Shown in pieces: positions 32,276-41,502 of a stretch of 64,000 nucleotides of DNA; the first letter of the stretch is position 1, and every line of letters starts with the position of its first letter. Under the pieces are notes generated by a model. That model did not search any database. It was not told where the DNA came from and was given only the letters and a program-made list of their open reading frames with translations. Location: the NCBI GenBank assembly GCA_045616125.1, contig JAZLGC010000055.1, forward strand, positions 1 through 64,000, in the 5' to 3' direction. A program made the position numbers and the translations under genes. This stretch comes from Treponema_I sp045616125. Lineage in GTDB: Bacteria; Spirochaetota; Spirochaetia; Treponematales; Treponemataceae.

Positions 32276-33181
32276 ATGGCTACTAAAACAATCAGAAAAT
32301 CTTCTGCACGCATTATTTTTGAGGCTATCAACTACACCATGCTTACTGGTTTTGGCGTTCTTTGTCTTCTTCCGGTAATTCATGTTCTTTTCTGTTCACT
32401 CAGTGACCCTAACTGGCTGAATACACAGGCAGGACTGGTACTTTGGCCACATGGATTCAACCTTAAAGGTTATGAGCTGGTATTCAAAAACCAGCAGCTG
32501 ATCCGCGGTTTCCTGAATACCGTGTTCTATGTTGTTGCTTCTACCGGTCTCGGTATGGTTCTTACTATCATTGGTGGATACGTGTTGTCACGTCAGGGAC
32601 TTCTTTGGGGAAACGTCATTATGTTCCTTATGAGTTTTACCATGCTGTTCAGCGGCGGTATCGTTCCTCTGTACATCGTCATCAATAAACTGCATCTGCT
32701 TGATACCCGGTGGGCAATTATCCTGCCTGCCTGTGTATCAACCTTCAACATTATCCTGATGCGTACTGCTTTTGCTGCCGTGCCGAAAGAAATGGAAGAA
32801 TCTGCAACTCTTGACGGTGCTGGTGAACTGACCATCATCTTCAAGATTATGCTGCCTCTGGTTAAAGCCACCATGGCAACTGTTGCTCTGTACTACATCA
32901 TTGGTCACTGGAACTCATGGTTTCCGGCTGCCATGTACCTGAAAAACCGCAAACTGTATCCATTACAGCTGGTTCTGCGTGAGATTCTGATTATCAATGA
33001 CTCATCATCAAATGCACAGGCTGGTGCTTCTGCCGGTGAATATGCAGGAAACCTTGATGTATACAAACAGCTGGTAAAATACAGCACCATCATCATTTCA
33101 AGTATTCCTATGATTGCTATCTATCCGTTTGTAATGAAATACTTCAAACAGGGTGTAATGGTAGGATCAATTAAAGGCTGA
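32276..33181 (+). CDS. Sugar ABC transporter permease, YtcP/LplC-like
   Basis: A 301-residue partner permease with six membrane segments and the EAA-type coupling loop MEESATLDGAGELTIIFKIMLPLVK (near residues 168-195). The pattern SDPNWLNTQAGLVLWPHGFNLKGYELVFKN after the first helix is typical of the YtcP group. GAGAGG precedes the ATG. It forms the heterodimeric channel with the protein encoded just upstream. A strong terminator at 33206 ends the operon. Confidence 0.93.
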   Translation: MATKTIRKSSARIIFEAINYTMLTGFGVLCLLPVIHVLFCSLSDPNWLNTQAGLVLWPHGFNLKGYELVFKNQQLIRGFLNTVFYVVASTGLGMVLTIIGGYVLSRQGLLWGNVIMFLMSFTMLFSGGIVPLYIVINKLHLLDTRWAIILPACVSTFNIILMRTAFAAVPKEMEESATLDGAGELTIIFKIMLPLVKATMATVALYYIIGHWNSWFPAAMYLKNRKLYPLQLVLREILIINDSSSNAQAGASAGEYAGNLDVYKQLVKYSTIIISSIPMIAIYPFVMKYFKQGVMVGSIKG

Positions 33182-33205
33182 TATAAAAATTTGTTGCTCT
33201 CCTTT

Positions 33206-33242
33206 GGCCGCTGGAGCCGTCTTCTCCAGCGGCCTTTTTTTT
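33206..33242 (+). terminator. Rho-independent terminator after the permease pair
   Basis: GGCCGCTGGAG (33206-33216) pairs perfectly with CTCCAGCGGCC (33224-33234) around a 7-nt loop, followed by T8. Confidence 0.95.
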
Positions 33243-33269
33243 GTGACAGAAAATGATAATTACTATAAA
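33241..33269 (+). promoter_or_regulatory. Promoter of the Cache/AraC regulator gene
   Basis: TTGTGA (33241-33246), a 17-nt spacer and TATAAA (33264-33269), starting inside the T-run of the preceding terminator. AAGGAG then precedes the GTG start at 33296. Confidence 0.6.
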
Positions 33270-33295
33270 ATATTTTCACTTGTAAGGAGCGGCAG

Positions 33296-35611
33296 GTGGA
33301 TACCAGTTATTTCAAGAAGAAGTCTGAACGATCTGTATACAACACAATCTTCATGTCATATATTCTCAGTGCTGTGGTAACTCTGGCCATTTGCGGCCTT
33401 GGTTTTTTTCACTTCTATCGGTATATATCAGAAGACGTATTCAAAACTGCCCAGCGACAAGCACAACTTTCTGCGCAGCTTATAGAACAGCAATGTGCAT
33501 CAACGCAAAACCTGCTGGAAGTTCTTTCCAATGACACCACGTTCAAGAAATTCACCGATTACGATGATGATGAATTTCACCGCCAGAATTACGAAATAAG
33601 CAAATTTCGTACCAATGTCATGAACAACGCCAGTATCTTCCAATACTGTAACGATGTGTACTTTTATTTTATCAATTCAGATTCTCTCTTTGGACTGAAC
33701 ACCCGCCGTTATTCCCACGACATGATAGAACTGTTTTTTACGTCTACTCCCTACAGCCGGGAAGAATTTTACCGACTCATCGATTTTAAAGGCCTTGGTA
33801 CCACGGCAGTTCTGGATAATGGTTCTGTTCTTTTTATGCGTTCCTGTTACAACGATGAACGGGAACGGGTGGCTGTTATTATAGCAGACGTAAAGCTTTC
33901 TACCGTTGTTAACCAGATGCATCAGTTCTATCCTGACAACAGTCTGGTTATTGCAAGTAACGACACCGTTCTTCTTTCATCTGCTGCCGGAATTGATATC
34001 CCGTTGCATGAAATCACCCAGGGGCTTTCCGGATCGAATACCCGGTCGGACAGCCTGATAAAGATAAAATATAACGGTGACAATTACCGCACTTTGTTTC
34101 AGCGGGTAAATGGTATTGGGTGGAGCTGTTACGTAATCATTCCGGAGAACAACCTGCTCTCCGGGCTGTTAAGTTTCTGGCGAGTGGCGCTGGTATTATC
34201 CGCTGTGGCCATTACCATTACGATTATCATGGCCCGCCGAATGACCAGCCGCACCTATGCACCGGTAAAGCAGATAATCGGAATGATGCATGAAGAAGGG
34301 CAGGGGGATTTCCCTGAAACCTACGAAAATCTCATAAAGGCTCTTTCCAGGTTGAAGAAGGAAAACCGGGAACTGCACACCACCGACATGGAATTCCGGA
34401 AAAAGCAGATTCAGTCTTCCGTACGACAGGTTCTTAATGGTGAAATAACTGAACCGGCTGTAACAAACCAGATTATGCAGGATTGGGTAAATTATGCAGA
34501 AGACGATGTGTTTGCCCTCGCTTTGGTACACTTGACTATTGCCAAAGATAACCACGTATTTGAGGCAAATGAGCAGGGCGTGTTGAATGCCGACAGCATT
34601 GATCTGATGGAATTTGTTCTCCGCAATGTTCTTGATGAAAGACTTTTCAGTCAGTTCAAAGGCGAATTGATTAATGATGGAAAAGATTTTGTTCTGTATA
34701 TTCACTGTACAAAAGCCCATCATGGACAGGTAACCGAAATTCTCAATGACTGTATGAATTTTCTTCGGAAAACCATGAAGATTCATCCCACGATTATCAT
34801 CAGTGATTGTCTTGAGAATATCGAACTTTTGAATCAGGTGTATACCACACTCACCGACGAGTTAATGTTCAACCAGTTCTGGCAGAATGACAGCGAAAAC
34901 CAGCCGGTGGTAAAGCTGGGTAACCTGGAAGAATATGCTGACAAATACAGTAATGACCGGTTTGTTATGCAGACCGGCCGTCTGATGAACTATCTTGAGG
35001 TTCAGGATTTTGTTGCTGCCTGGCGTTCTCTTGATGAAATAATTGACACTACCTTTCCGAAAGACCGCAAACACCTGAAGCAGAATCTGTACCGTATGTA
35101 CGGCCTCATTGGTACTATCACCACTTTTATGGATATTCCTGATGACAACTTGTTTTCTCAGCAGAGTTATGAAGAAAAACTGTTTGCTGTAGAAAACATT
35201 ACGGAATTCAAGCAGCTGATTCATGAAATATTTGACAAAATTATTGAGTATAAAGCCAAATCGGAAGACAGTGCTCCCTTATGGGTTGAGCAGGTTGATG
35301 ATTATATCAGGAAGAATTTCCGTGACATCAATCTTACGGTTTCAAGTCTTGCTGATACCTTTGATGTAAGCGTATCCCACTTAAGCCGAACCTACAAACA
35401 GTTCACCGGAACCGGTGCTCTGGACCGTATTCATGAAATGCGCATTGCAGCTGCAAAGGAACTTCTCTTAAAAGGGGTTAGTGTAGAAGATACTGCCCAG
35501 CAGTGCGGCTATCTTGACGGAAAGGCGCTGAGAAGGGCGTTTACCAATTATGAGGGTGTTACGCCGGGGAAATTCCGGGAAGCTGGTATCAGGCGGGTGC
35601 TGGCGGACTGA
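33296..35611 (+). CDS. Membrane AraC-family regulator with extracellular sensor domain
   Basis: A 771-residue one-component transmembrane regulator. It has a transmembrane helix near 17-38, a Cache-like extracytoplasmic sensor (about 40-290) and a second helix near 296-315. A long cytoplasmic linker follows, and the last 100 residues are an AraC-type double helix-turn-helix (LTVSSLADTFDVSVSHLSRTYKQF; RIAAAKELLLKGVSVEDTAQQCGY). It joins in one protein what YesM and YesN split into two, and lacks kinase or receiver motifs. The start is GTG with AAGGAG 8 nt upstream. It lies just after the sugar permease genes and probably controls that locus. Confidence 0.9.
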   Translation: MDTSYFKKKSERSVYNTIFMSYILSAVVTLAICGLGFFHFYRYISEDVFKTAQRQAQLSAQLIEQQCASTQNLLEVLSNDTTFKKFTDYDDDEFHRQNYEISKFRTNVMNNASIFQYCNDVYFYFINSDSLFGLNTRRYSHDMIELFFTSTPYSREEFYRLIDFKGLGTTAVLDNGSVLFMRSCYNDERERVAVIIADVKLSTVVNQMHQFYPDNSLVIASNDTVLLSSAAGIDIPLHEITQGLSGSNTRSDSLIKIKYNGDNYRTLFQRVNGIGWSCYVIIPENNLLSGLLSFWRVALVLSAVAITITIIMARRMTSRTYAPVKQIIGMMHEEGQGDFPETYENLIKALSRLKKENRELHTTDMEFRKKQIQSSVRQVLNGEITEPAVTNQIMQDWVNYAEDDVFALALVHLTIAKDNHVFEANEQGVLNADSIDLMEFVLRNVLDERLFSQFKGELINDGKDFVLYIHCTKAHHGQVTEILNDCMNFLRKTMKIHPTIIISDCLENIELLNQVYTTLTDELMFNQFWQNDSENQPVVKLGNLEEYADKYSNDRFVMQTGRLMNYLEVQDFVAAWRSLDEIIDTTFPKDRKHLKQNLYRMYGLIGTITTFMDIPDDNLFSQQSYEEKLFAVENITEFKQLIHEIFDKIIEYKAKSEDSAPLWVEQVDDYIRKNFRDINLTVSSLADTFDVSVSHLSRTYKQFTGTGALDRIHEMRIAAAKELLLKGVSVEDTAQQCGYLDGKALRRAFTNYEGVTPGKFREAGIRRVLAD

Positions 35612-35651
35612 TATGTCGCCATCACGCGCCTGAATGTTTCAGCTACAGTGA

Positions 35652-37601
35652 TTAATTGTTCTCAATAACCAGTACGTATTTTGATGATACATAGCCTGGT
35701 TTGTTTGCACCATTGAATTCTGCAATGAGTGTAACGTCATGAGCACCATCGCTCAGGTCTGCACATGGGAATACTACTGTTGCTTCCATGTTTGCTCCAT
35801 TAAGGGCAGGAACAATTTCAGCACTCTTAACGCCATCTACAACCATCCAGATTTTATTGTAATCCCAGGTCTGAGATTCTGATACGGTAAAGCTCAGTTT
35901 GTTCTTAGAGGAATCAGCACCGGTGCCACCTTCTGCATAGGCTCTTGTAACAGTAATGGTTCCATCGTCAGGGGTAACTTCTTCGCCATCCCAGGCACTT
36001 GTTACTGAAGCCTTGCTGAACAGGCGGTCTTTTGGATCAAAGATAGTCCATGTTCCAGCTGTTTTGTAAGAAGCAACCAGAACAACATCAGTATAACCGG
36101 TGTAAGAAGCTGTATCGTATTTTGCTTTTGTTCCGTCAGCAGCAATGCGATTCCACTGCTTGAACTTACCGCCGCCCTTTACCAGATTATCATCTTTTTC
36201 AGCATCATCGGTTGAAGGATCCCAAAGGGTAAGAGTTGCAGTTGTTCCATTATAACTACCTTCTTCTACTAATGTTGCAGTTCCGGTTTTATCGCTTGAT
36301 CCGCCGTCTTTGTTATAGGTAAAGGTAAAGCGGTTCAGATAGTCTCCGGTAAATCCGGCCAGTGTACTGTAAGCCCAACCAGAGGTAAGACCATTAGTAT
36401 TAGCAGAGCGCATACGGATGGCATAAATCTTGCCTGTATCAAGGGTAAGAGTTGCAGTTGTGCTGTTCATGAATACGCTGCCACCGGCATAAAGTGGTGA
36501 GTGATAGAAATCAACTGTAGTGGCGTCAATGTCACGGCCACTGAGGATAGCAACTGTTGAAAGACCAGTAATGGCTTCCCATGCAGTATCAGCAGCAACA
36601 ACAGAAGTTGCAGAAGCACTGGCAGCGGTAATATCTGCTACTTCAATTTCAAAGAAGTCTTCAGTTTTTGACTCATCTGTCCAGGTTACTACAACAGGAT
36701 AGTGACCGTTGGAAACAGTTTTATCGGTATAAGTAACTGTTACGTTTTTTGGCGCTTCTGGGGCAGTACCCATAAAGTTAGTGATAATCTGGTCTTCATA
36801 ATCGCGTTTGCCTGGCAGAACGTTGATGATATCACTCCAGTGGTATTCAACAGTCTGTCCGCCAAACGTCTTGCTAAAAGTCAGCATGAAAGAATAATAA
36901 CCAGGGGTTACGTCAGACAGGGTAAAATCAGATGAGGTGTTGCTTTCATTCCAGTCAAAAGTACCTTCAAAAGCTTTAACTTTGGTACCGGTAGAAATGT
37001 TGTACAGTCCTGCAGTAATGTCCCATTCAGAAGGAATGATTGTTGCTGGCAGTGTGATGGCAAAGGCTACGGTTGCTGGGGTTTTCAGGTTATCGGTTGT
37101 AAGGGTGAATTTGGCAGTTGCTGCCCAGCGGCTTAAGTCTACGGTAGCGTGTCCTACAAGCCATGCCTTGTTTGTTACGTCAGAAGCTGCTGGAGTCTTT
37201 TCAACAGAAGAACCGTCATATTCAGCAGGGAATGCTGCAAGGGTCAGGTTCCAGTTTTTTGGTGAAATTTCAATTTCAAAGTCACCGTTTTTTGGCCCTG
37301 CAAGGGTAAGTGGTCCTTTTGCATAGATTTCACCATCATTGGCGGTACCGAAGAGCCAGAATTTTACAGAATCACCGTTTTCATACATATCGGCCATAAT
37401 GGCACGGCTTGTGGCAGATCTGGCAGACCGGACGCAGTCACCGTAATTGGTTACAGAAAGTGTCAGGGTACGGGTCTGACCGTTTTTATTTAAGTCAACG
37501 GTACCTGCGTTACTTCCAGCCAGAAAATTACAGCTGGTAAGCATTACTGCTGCAATAAGCAATGCTCCTGCTGCGACTAAGAGATTCTTCACTTTTTTCA
37601 T
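35652..37601 (-). CDS. Large multidomain lipoprotein with FN3-like and InlB-type repeats
   Basis: A 649-residue lipoprotein; the signal peptide ends in the lipobox MLTSC (near Cys24). Residues about 35-270 form a module shared with the next gene upstream: GDSVKFWLFGTANDGEIY, HATVDLSRWAATAKFTL, ITAGLYNISTGTKVKAFEG and GYYSFMLTF. A fibronectin type III-like domain follows (APKNVTVTYTDKTV), then an InlB/Listeria-Bacteroides-type repeat (FTFTYNKDGGSSDKT to VVLVASYKTAG) and a beta-rich end. It is probably surface or periplasm exposed; function unknown. The ATG at 37599-37601 follows AAGGAG; the open frame extends upstream without signals. It is the last gene of a four-gene minus-strand operon. Confidence 0.82.
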   Translation of the reverse strand: MKKVKNLLVAAGALLIAAVMLTSCNFLAGSNAGTVDLNKNGQTRTLTLSVTNYGDCVRSARSATSRAIMADMYENGDSVKFWLFGTANDGEIYAKGPLTLAGPKNGDFEIEISPKNWNLTLAAFPAEYDGSSVEKTPAASDVTNKAWLVGHATVDLSRWAATAKFTLTTDNLKTPATVAFAITLPATIIPSEWDITAGLYNISTGTKVKAFEGTFDWNESNTSSDFTLSDVTPGYYSFMLTFSKTFGGQTVEYHWSDIINVLPGKRDYEDQIITNFMGTAPEAPKNVTVTYTDKTVSNGHYPVVVTWTDESKTEDFFEIEVADITAASASATSVVAADTAWEAITGLSTVAILSGRDIDATTVDFYHSPLYAGGSVFMNSTTATLTLDTGKIYAIRMRSANTNGLTSGWAYSTLAGFTGDYLNRFTFTYNKDGGSSDKTGTATLVEEGSYNGTTATLTLWDPSTDDAEKDDNLVKGGGKFKQWNRIAADGTKAKYDTASYTGYTDVVLVASYKTAGTWTIFDPKDRLFSKASVTSAWDGEEVTPDDGTITVTRAYAEGGTGADSSKNKLSFTVSESQTWDYNKIWMVVDGVKSAEIVPALNGANMEATVVFPCADLSDGAHDVTLIAEFNGANKPGYVSSKYVLVIENN

Positions 37602-37663
37602 CTCTTTCTCCTTATTATGTGATGTACCGTTAATCGTTACATCAGATTTACATATATACATCA

Positions 37664-38500
37664 TCAGTCTCCTGTTCCGCTTGCAACGGCATACTCGGGA
37701 CCGAGAATGTTTGGTATTGTCACGGTATGATACATACCGTTTGTTCCTGGCTGAATCAGGATTATGTCCTGGTACTCAGTTTTATTTACTGCATCCAGAT
37801 TGAATATGACCCTGAAACAGTAGTATCCGGGAATAACCCCTGTTTTGATAAAAGTATCAGTATTGGCATCTTCAAAAAGAGTAACCAGGGTGCCTTCCGG
37901 AATATCAGATCCAACCTGATATAAACCGGCAGTAACGGTTACTCCTTCTGCAGAAAAACCGTCTAAGGTAAGCCCAAATGATATATCTGTTGGTGTGGTT
38001 AACCTGTCAGAGTTCAGAACAAAATGAATGGTGCGCACCCACCGGGATAAATCAACCTGAACCTGATCGGCAAGAATAGCTGTTGAAAAAACCGTATCTG
38101 CAGAGGGTGGAATAGTACCTTCTGTAATTGCAGCTGCCGTTAACACCCATTTTTTCTTTCCCAGATTAATCTGTGTGTTTCCGGTAAAATTGCCGTCTTC
38201 TGAAATCAGATTCAGTTTTTGCGGTTCCAGTACTTCACCATCAGATGCAATTCCGTACAGGTATACATCAAGACCGGCCAAATGGTCGTCTTCAATGGAC
38301 AGATAATCTTCACACATCATTGTACGTATGATAGGTTCGTTTTTCTTAACCGTAAAAGGTGTACTGATTTCAAGTTGAACTGTTTCAGTTGTATCAACTG
38401 CCGGGGTAAACAGGAGTGGGGCACAACTGGTACAACAGGCTGCAGCAATCAGCAATACGAGGAATCTTGAAATGTGGCAGATAGACTTTGGTGTAAACAT
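37664..38500 (-). CDS. Lipoprotein paralogous to the downstream large lipoprotein
   Basis: A 278-residue lipoprotein with a signal peptide and lipobox near AACCTSC (Cys26). From about residue 40 it aligns by eye with residues 35-290 of the next protein: LDVYLYGIASDGEVL, VQVDLSRWVRTIHFVLNSDRL, VTAGLYQVGSDIPEGTLVTLFED and GVIPGYYCFRVIFNL. It lacks the FN3-like and InlB-type extensions. Most likely a tandem duplication followed by domain gain in one copy. Family not recognised. No strong ribosome binding site. Confidence 0.78.
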   Translation of the reverse strand: MFTPKSICHISRFLVLLIAAACCTSCAPLLFTPAVDTTETVQLEISTPFTVKKNEPIIRTMMCEDYLSIEDDHLAGLDVYLYGIASDGEVLEPQKLNLISEDGNFTGNTQINLGKKKWVLTAAAITEGTIPPSADTVFSTAILADQVQVDLSRWVRTIHFVLNSDRLTTPTDISFGLTLDGFSAEGVTVTAGLYQVGSDIPEGTLVTLFEDANTDTFIKTGVIPGYYCFRVIFNLDAVNKTEYQDIILIQPGTNGMYHTVTIPNILGPEYAVASGTGD

Positions 38501-38504
38501 TATT

Positions 38505-39005
38505 TCAAGTTCCTAAAATAGCGTCGTAAATAACCAAGCTTGTTATATCAGTGTAAGTAAATAACTGACCATCAATGGTTACCGTGCAGGTAAGTACCAG
38601 TTTATAGGTGCCAATGGGGAGGTTTTCGTCTGGTACATACAAAGAAAATGCCTGCTGATTATCTTCTGATGAACGGAATGCAACGCGCTGGCTGTAGCCT
38701 TTTAATCCTTCATCAACAGATACAATAGGTGTGTTATCGTCATCCCGGCTGTATAAAGCCCAAAGATAGCTGTCGCAGTTAACCGGAGCAAATAATGTTA
38801 CAGATCCGTCTGAACGAAGAAGATATGCCGGTTGAAGCATCAGATCCGGATCAAAACCCGGAAAACCGGGATTGTCCGATTTTACAAGATCTGCACTGGT
38901 AAAGTTACTGTTATAGCTTTCAAACATATCAGTAAGACCATTACTGCATGAAACTGCCATCACAAAACTGAAGAAAATGCAGATAAGAGCAAACTGTTTT
39001 TTCAT
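38505..39005 (-). CDS. Small lipoprotein, unknown family
   Basis: A 166-residue protein with signal peptide and lipobox VMAVSC (near Cys20), then SNGLTDMFESYNSN. The mature part looks like one immunoglobulin-type beta sandwich (SVTLFAPVNCDSYLWALYSRDDD; YKLVLTCTVTIDGQLFTYTDI). AAGGAG lies 7 nt before the ATG, and the gene overlaps the stop of the upstream gene by 4 nt, so the two are translationally coupled. Function unknown; its place suggests one surface assembly with its neighbours. Confidence 0.78.
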   Translation of the reverse strand: MKKQFALICIFFSFVMAVSCSNGLTDMFESYNSNFTSADLVKSDNPGFPGFDPDLMLQPAYLLRSDGSVTLFAPVNCDSYLWALYSRDDDNTPIVSVDEGLKGYSQRVAFRSSEDNQQAFSLYVPDENLPIGTYKLVLTCTVTIDGQLFTYTDITSLVIYDAILGT

Positions 39006-40660
39006 GCGGCATCTCCTTCGTGCAGTGCAATCCTGAATGAGATGCCACCACCTGCTGAAAAACCTGTTGCCGAATCATGATATGCATTCAGATGAACTTT
39101 AAATCCGTTCCAGATGACGCCTGCGCTTATTCCAGAGTTGCCGCTGAACATAAGACCACTTTTGGCAATGCCGGGAGACCAGAGAAGATTTCCTGACAGC
39201 CCCAGCTGCAGCTGGGTAAAAAGTGCAAACCCGGGAGACACCTGATATTCGTAACCAAAAACCGGCGTAATATTTCCAGTTATTAAATATGGTGACTGAA
39301 TTGAATTACCGTCAGAATTCGAGTAGTTGAACGGAAAATCATGGTCAGGAAAAGCCAGAGAAAAACTGATGCCAAGGCCCGCATAAAAGGGAATGGATTC
39401 CAGATTGTGCAGAACCTGATTTGAGATAATGATATTTAAATTATAGGGCATGGCCCCCGGCTCAGCCAGAATACCGAGACTGTTCAGTGATGCACTGATA
39501 TCTACATAATCAAGTTTGCTTGTGGGTGGCAGCGGGTACCCATAGGAAATAAGCCCTGTTCCGCCATTTCCCGGGCCAATGCCGCCGCTTCCGCCGTCAC
39601 TCATGTACTGTTCATAGATAACTTTTACAGCACTACCGGCTTTGCGCCAGTACTCATTCACTTCAATCCGTACAATGGCACCGTCTTTGTAACCAATAAG
39701 CAGCTGGCTGTTATTCTGGCTGAAGGCAAAGTCTGCAATTTCACCTTTGGCAAGACGGGGAATAAAGCCAGTGAACTCCTGCGTTTCAATGTCAAAAAAC
39801 TTAAATTCCTGATCTTCTGTAAGAATAATCAGTTGTTTGTTATCAGCACTGAGTGCAAAACTGAGGATTTTAGAATCAACAGTATACATTTTGTTTTCTG
39901 TCATCCAGGTGGCACCGGTAACGGCAATCCGTTTTACGGTACATTCATCTACGGCGCAGAATACGCTTGTGCTGTCTGCACTGAAAATCACCGGTGCATG
40001 AACATAGTTTGCAAAGGTTTCTCTGTTTACGGTTTTGTAATCCTGCAGTCTGACAACACGGATAGTGCCGTCATCGGCTCCGGTTGCAATGTATTTGCTG
40101 TCAGGACTGAAACTCATGGTGTAAGGACCGGTTGTATGGCCGGTAACTGTTTTGTTTGAAAGTTCTCCACTGAACTGTAACTGCCAGCCCACGGTAATGT
40201 TACCGCCTGCAAGTCCCATGGCAATATATTTACCGGTATCATCAAAGGCTATGCTGGTAACCTGCGCATTGGAGTGGCTTTGATACACATTTTTTGCACC
40301 TTTTCGTAAGGCATGCAGCATAACAGAGTTATTTCCGCTTAAAATCAGCAGCTGTTCGTTTTCTGCAGACTGGTTTCGGGCAACCTGAACCTGACGGACA
40401 GTCCCTCCGGTATGAATCATTTCCGAAATGGCGTTGGTTTCAGAATCTGCAAGAATGATGTTGTCGCCTTCGCTGAATGCAAAAAGAGATGAATCGTTAC
40501 TCCAGATAATGTTATGAATAGGGTTTGATAGTTTTATGACAGCTTGTGGGGCTATAAGAACCTCAGTTGTTTCCTGTGCATATAGCAGGGATAGTGATCC
40601 TGCTGATACAAAAAACAACAGAGCTGTAAAAAACTCTTTCCGCATTTTAGTGATACCCAT
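39002..40660 (-). CDS. Exported beta-propeller protein with beta-barrel-like C-terminus
   Basis: A 552-residue exported protein. The signal peptide is LLFFVSAGSLSLLYAQ, cleaved after YAQ. Residues about 35-335 hold six or seven WD40/propeller blades (AFSEGDNIILADSETNAI; TSIAFDDTGKYIAMGLAGG; YTMSFSPDSKYIATGADDGTIRVV). After a Gly-rich linker (MSDGGSGGIGPGNGGTG) comes a 180-residue, aromatic, alternating beta-strand region ending in FRIALHEGDAA, resembling an outer-membrane barrel or lipocalin-type sheet. Two in-frame ATGs (40660, 40645) are both weakly signalled; the second gives a more standard signal peptide. First gene of the lipoprotein operon. Confidence 0.8.
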   Translation of the reverse strand: MGITKMRKEFFTALLFFVSAGSLSLLYAQETTEVLIAPQAVIKLSNPIHNIIWSNDSSLFAFSEGDNIILADSETNAISEMIHTGGTVRQVQVARNQSAENEQLLILSGNNSVMLHALRKGAKNVYQSHSNAQVTSIAFDDTGKYIAMGLAGGNITVGWQLQFSGELSNKTVTGHTTGPYTMSFSPDSKYIATGADDGTIRVVRLQDYKTVNRETFANYVHAPVIFSADSTSVFCAVDECTVKRIAVTGATWMTENKMYTVDSKILSFALSADNKQLIILTEDQEFKFFDIETQEFTGFIPRLAKGEIADFAFSQNNSQLLIGYKDGAIVRIEVNEYWRKAGSAVKVIYEQYMSDGGSGGIGPGNGGTGLISYGYPLPPTSKLDYVDISASLNSLGILAEPGAMPYNLNIIISNQVLHNLESIPFYAGLGISFSLAFPDHDFPFNYSNSDGNSIQSPYLITGNITPVFGYEYQVSPGFALFTQLQLGLSGNLLWSPGIAKSGLMFSGNSGISAGVIWNGFKVHLNAYHDSATGFSAGGGISFRIALHEGDAA

Positions 40661-40828
40661 CCAAATTACTCAATTTTTTGATATTTTTAGTACTGTTTTG
40701 TAAATGCCACAGCAAAACAACTGTTTTTACTGTAGTTCTATTTTCAGAATTCGGAAAATACATGGGCGTACTTTAGGTTAATTGATTTAAAACTACAAAC
40801 CTTAATAATTACTTAAGAGTTCATTCTC

Positions 40829-40857
40829 TTGTTATCACCGTAGTTTTGAAGTAAAAT
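40829..40857 (+). promoter_or_regulatory. apt promoter, leaderless
   Basis: TTGTTA (40829-40834), a 17-nt spacer and TAAAAT (40852-40857), then seven nt to the ATG at 40865. The rest of the 204-bp divergent region shows no gene. Confidence 0.7.
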
Positions 40858-40864
40858 AGTACTT

Positions 40865-41416
40865 ATGAAAGCACCTTTGAATGATTCTGACAAACAGATT
40901 ATCGACGCAGCTATCCGGCGCGTTCCTGATTTCCCTAAAGAAGGGATTCTTTTTTATGATATTACCGGCGTTCTGGTTAACCCGCAGGCCTTTGACCTGG
41001 TTCTGAAAACCATGGAAGAGTATTACAAAGACAGTGGCATTGATGCCATTGCTGCCGTAGAAAGCCGCGGCTTTATCTTTGCTGCTCCTTTGGCTCAGAA
41101 GTTGGGTATCCCTCTTATTCTGATCCGCAAAAAAGGCAAACTGCCAGGCGATACATACAGCTGTAAATATGCACTGGAATATGGCACTGCAGAAATTGAA
41201 GTACATAAAGCAGATGTTAAACCTGGTCAGAAAGTTCTGGTTGTAGATGACCTTATTGCAACCGGTGGTACACTTGAAGCTACCAAAAAACTGCTGGAAC
41301 AGGGTGGGGCACAGGCTGCTGAAGTATTTGGCGTAATCGGGCTTCCTGAACTGAACTACGAAAAAGTTCTTTCTCCAACTCCTGTTACCACACTCATTAA
41401 TTTCATGGGTGCATAA
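40865..41416 (+). CDS. apt: Adenine phosphoribosyltransferase
   Basis: A 183-residue purine-salvage enzyme converting adenine and PRPP to AMP. The PRPP-binding loop is VLVVDDLIATGGT (near residues 120-132); AAVESRGFIFAAPLA and IRKKGKLPGDTYSCKYALEYGTAEIEVH are the family's base-binding and flap segments. The length is typical. It is predicted to be translated from a leaderless mRNA. It stands alone, divergent from the lipoprotein operon and 86 nt before the sensor kinase gene. Confidence 0.97.
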   Translation: MKAPLNDSDKQIIDAAIRRVPDFPKEGILFYDITGVLVNPQAFDLVLKTMEEYYKDSGIDAIAAVESRGFIFAAPLAQKLGIPLILIRKKGKLPGDTYSCKYALEYGTAEIEVHKADVKPGQKVLVVDDLIATGGTLEATKKLLEQGGAQAAEVFGVIGLPELNYEKVLSPTPVTTLINFMGA

Positions 41417-41490
41417 CGTTTTTTTGTATAAAAACCGAAAATTTTACACCAAAACGTAATTCTGCACCTCAAACTTTAACAGATTTACAG

Positions 41491-41496
41491 TAAAAT
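41491..41496 (+). promoter_or_regulatory. -10 box of the YesM-type kinase gene, leaderless
   Basis: TAAAAT six nt before the ATG at 41503. No good -35 is seen at 16-18 nt. GAGG lies only 2 nt before the ATG, too close to act as a Shine-Dalgarno site. Confidence 0.55.
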
Positions 41497-41502
41497 GAGG
41501 AT

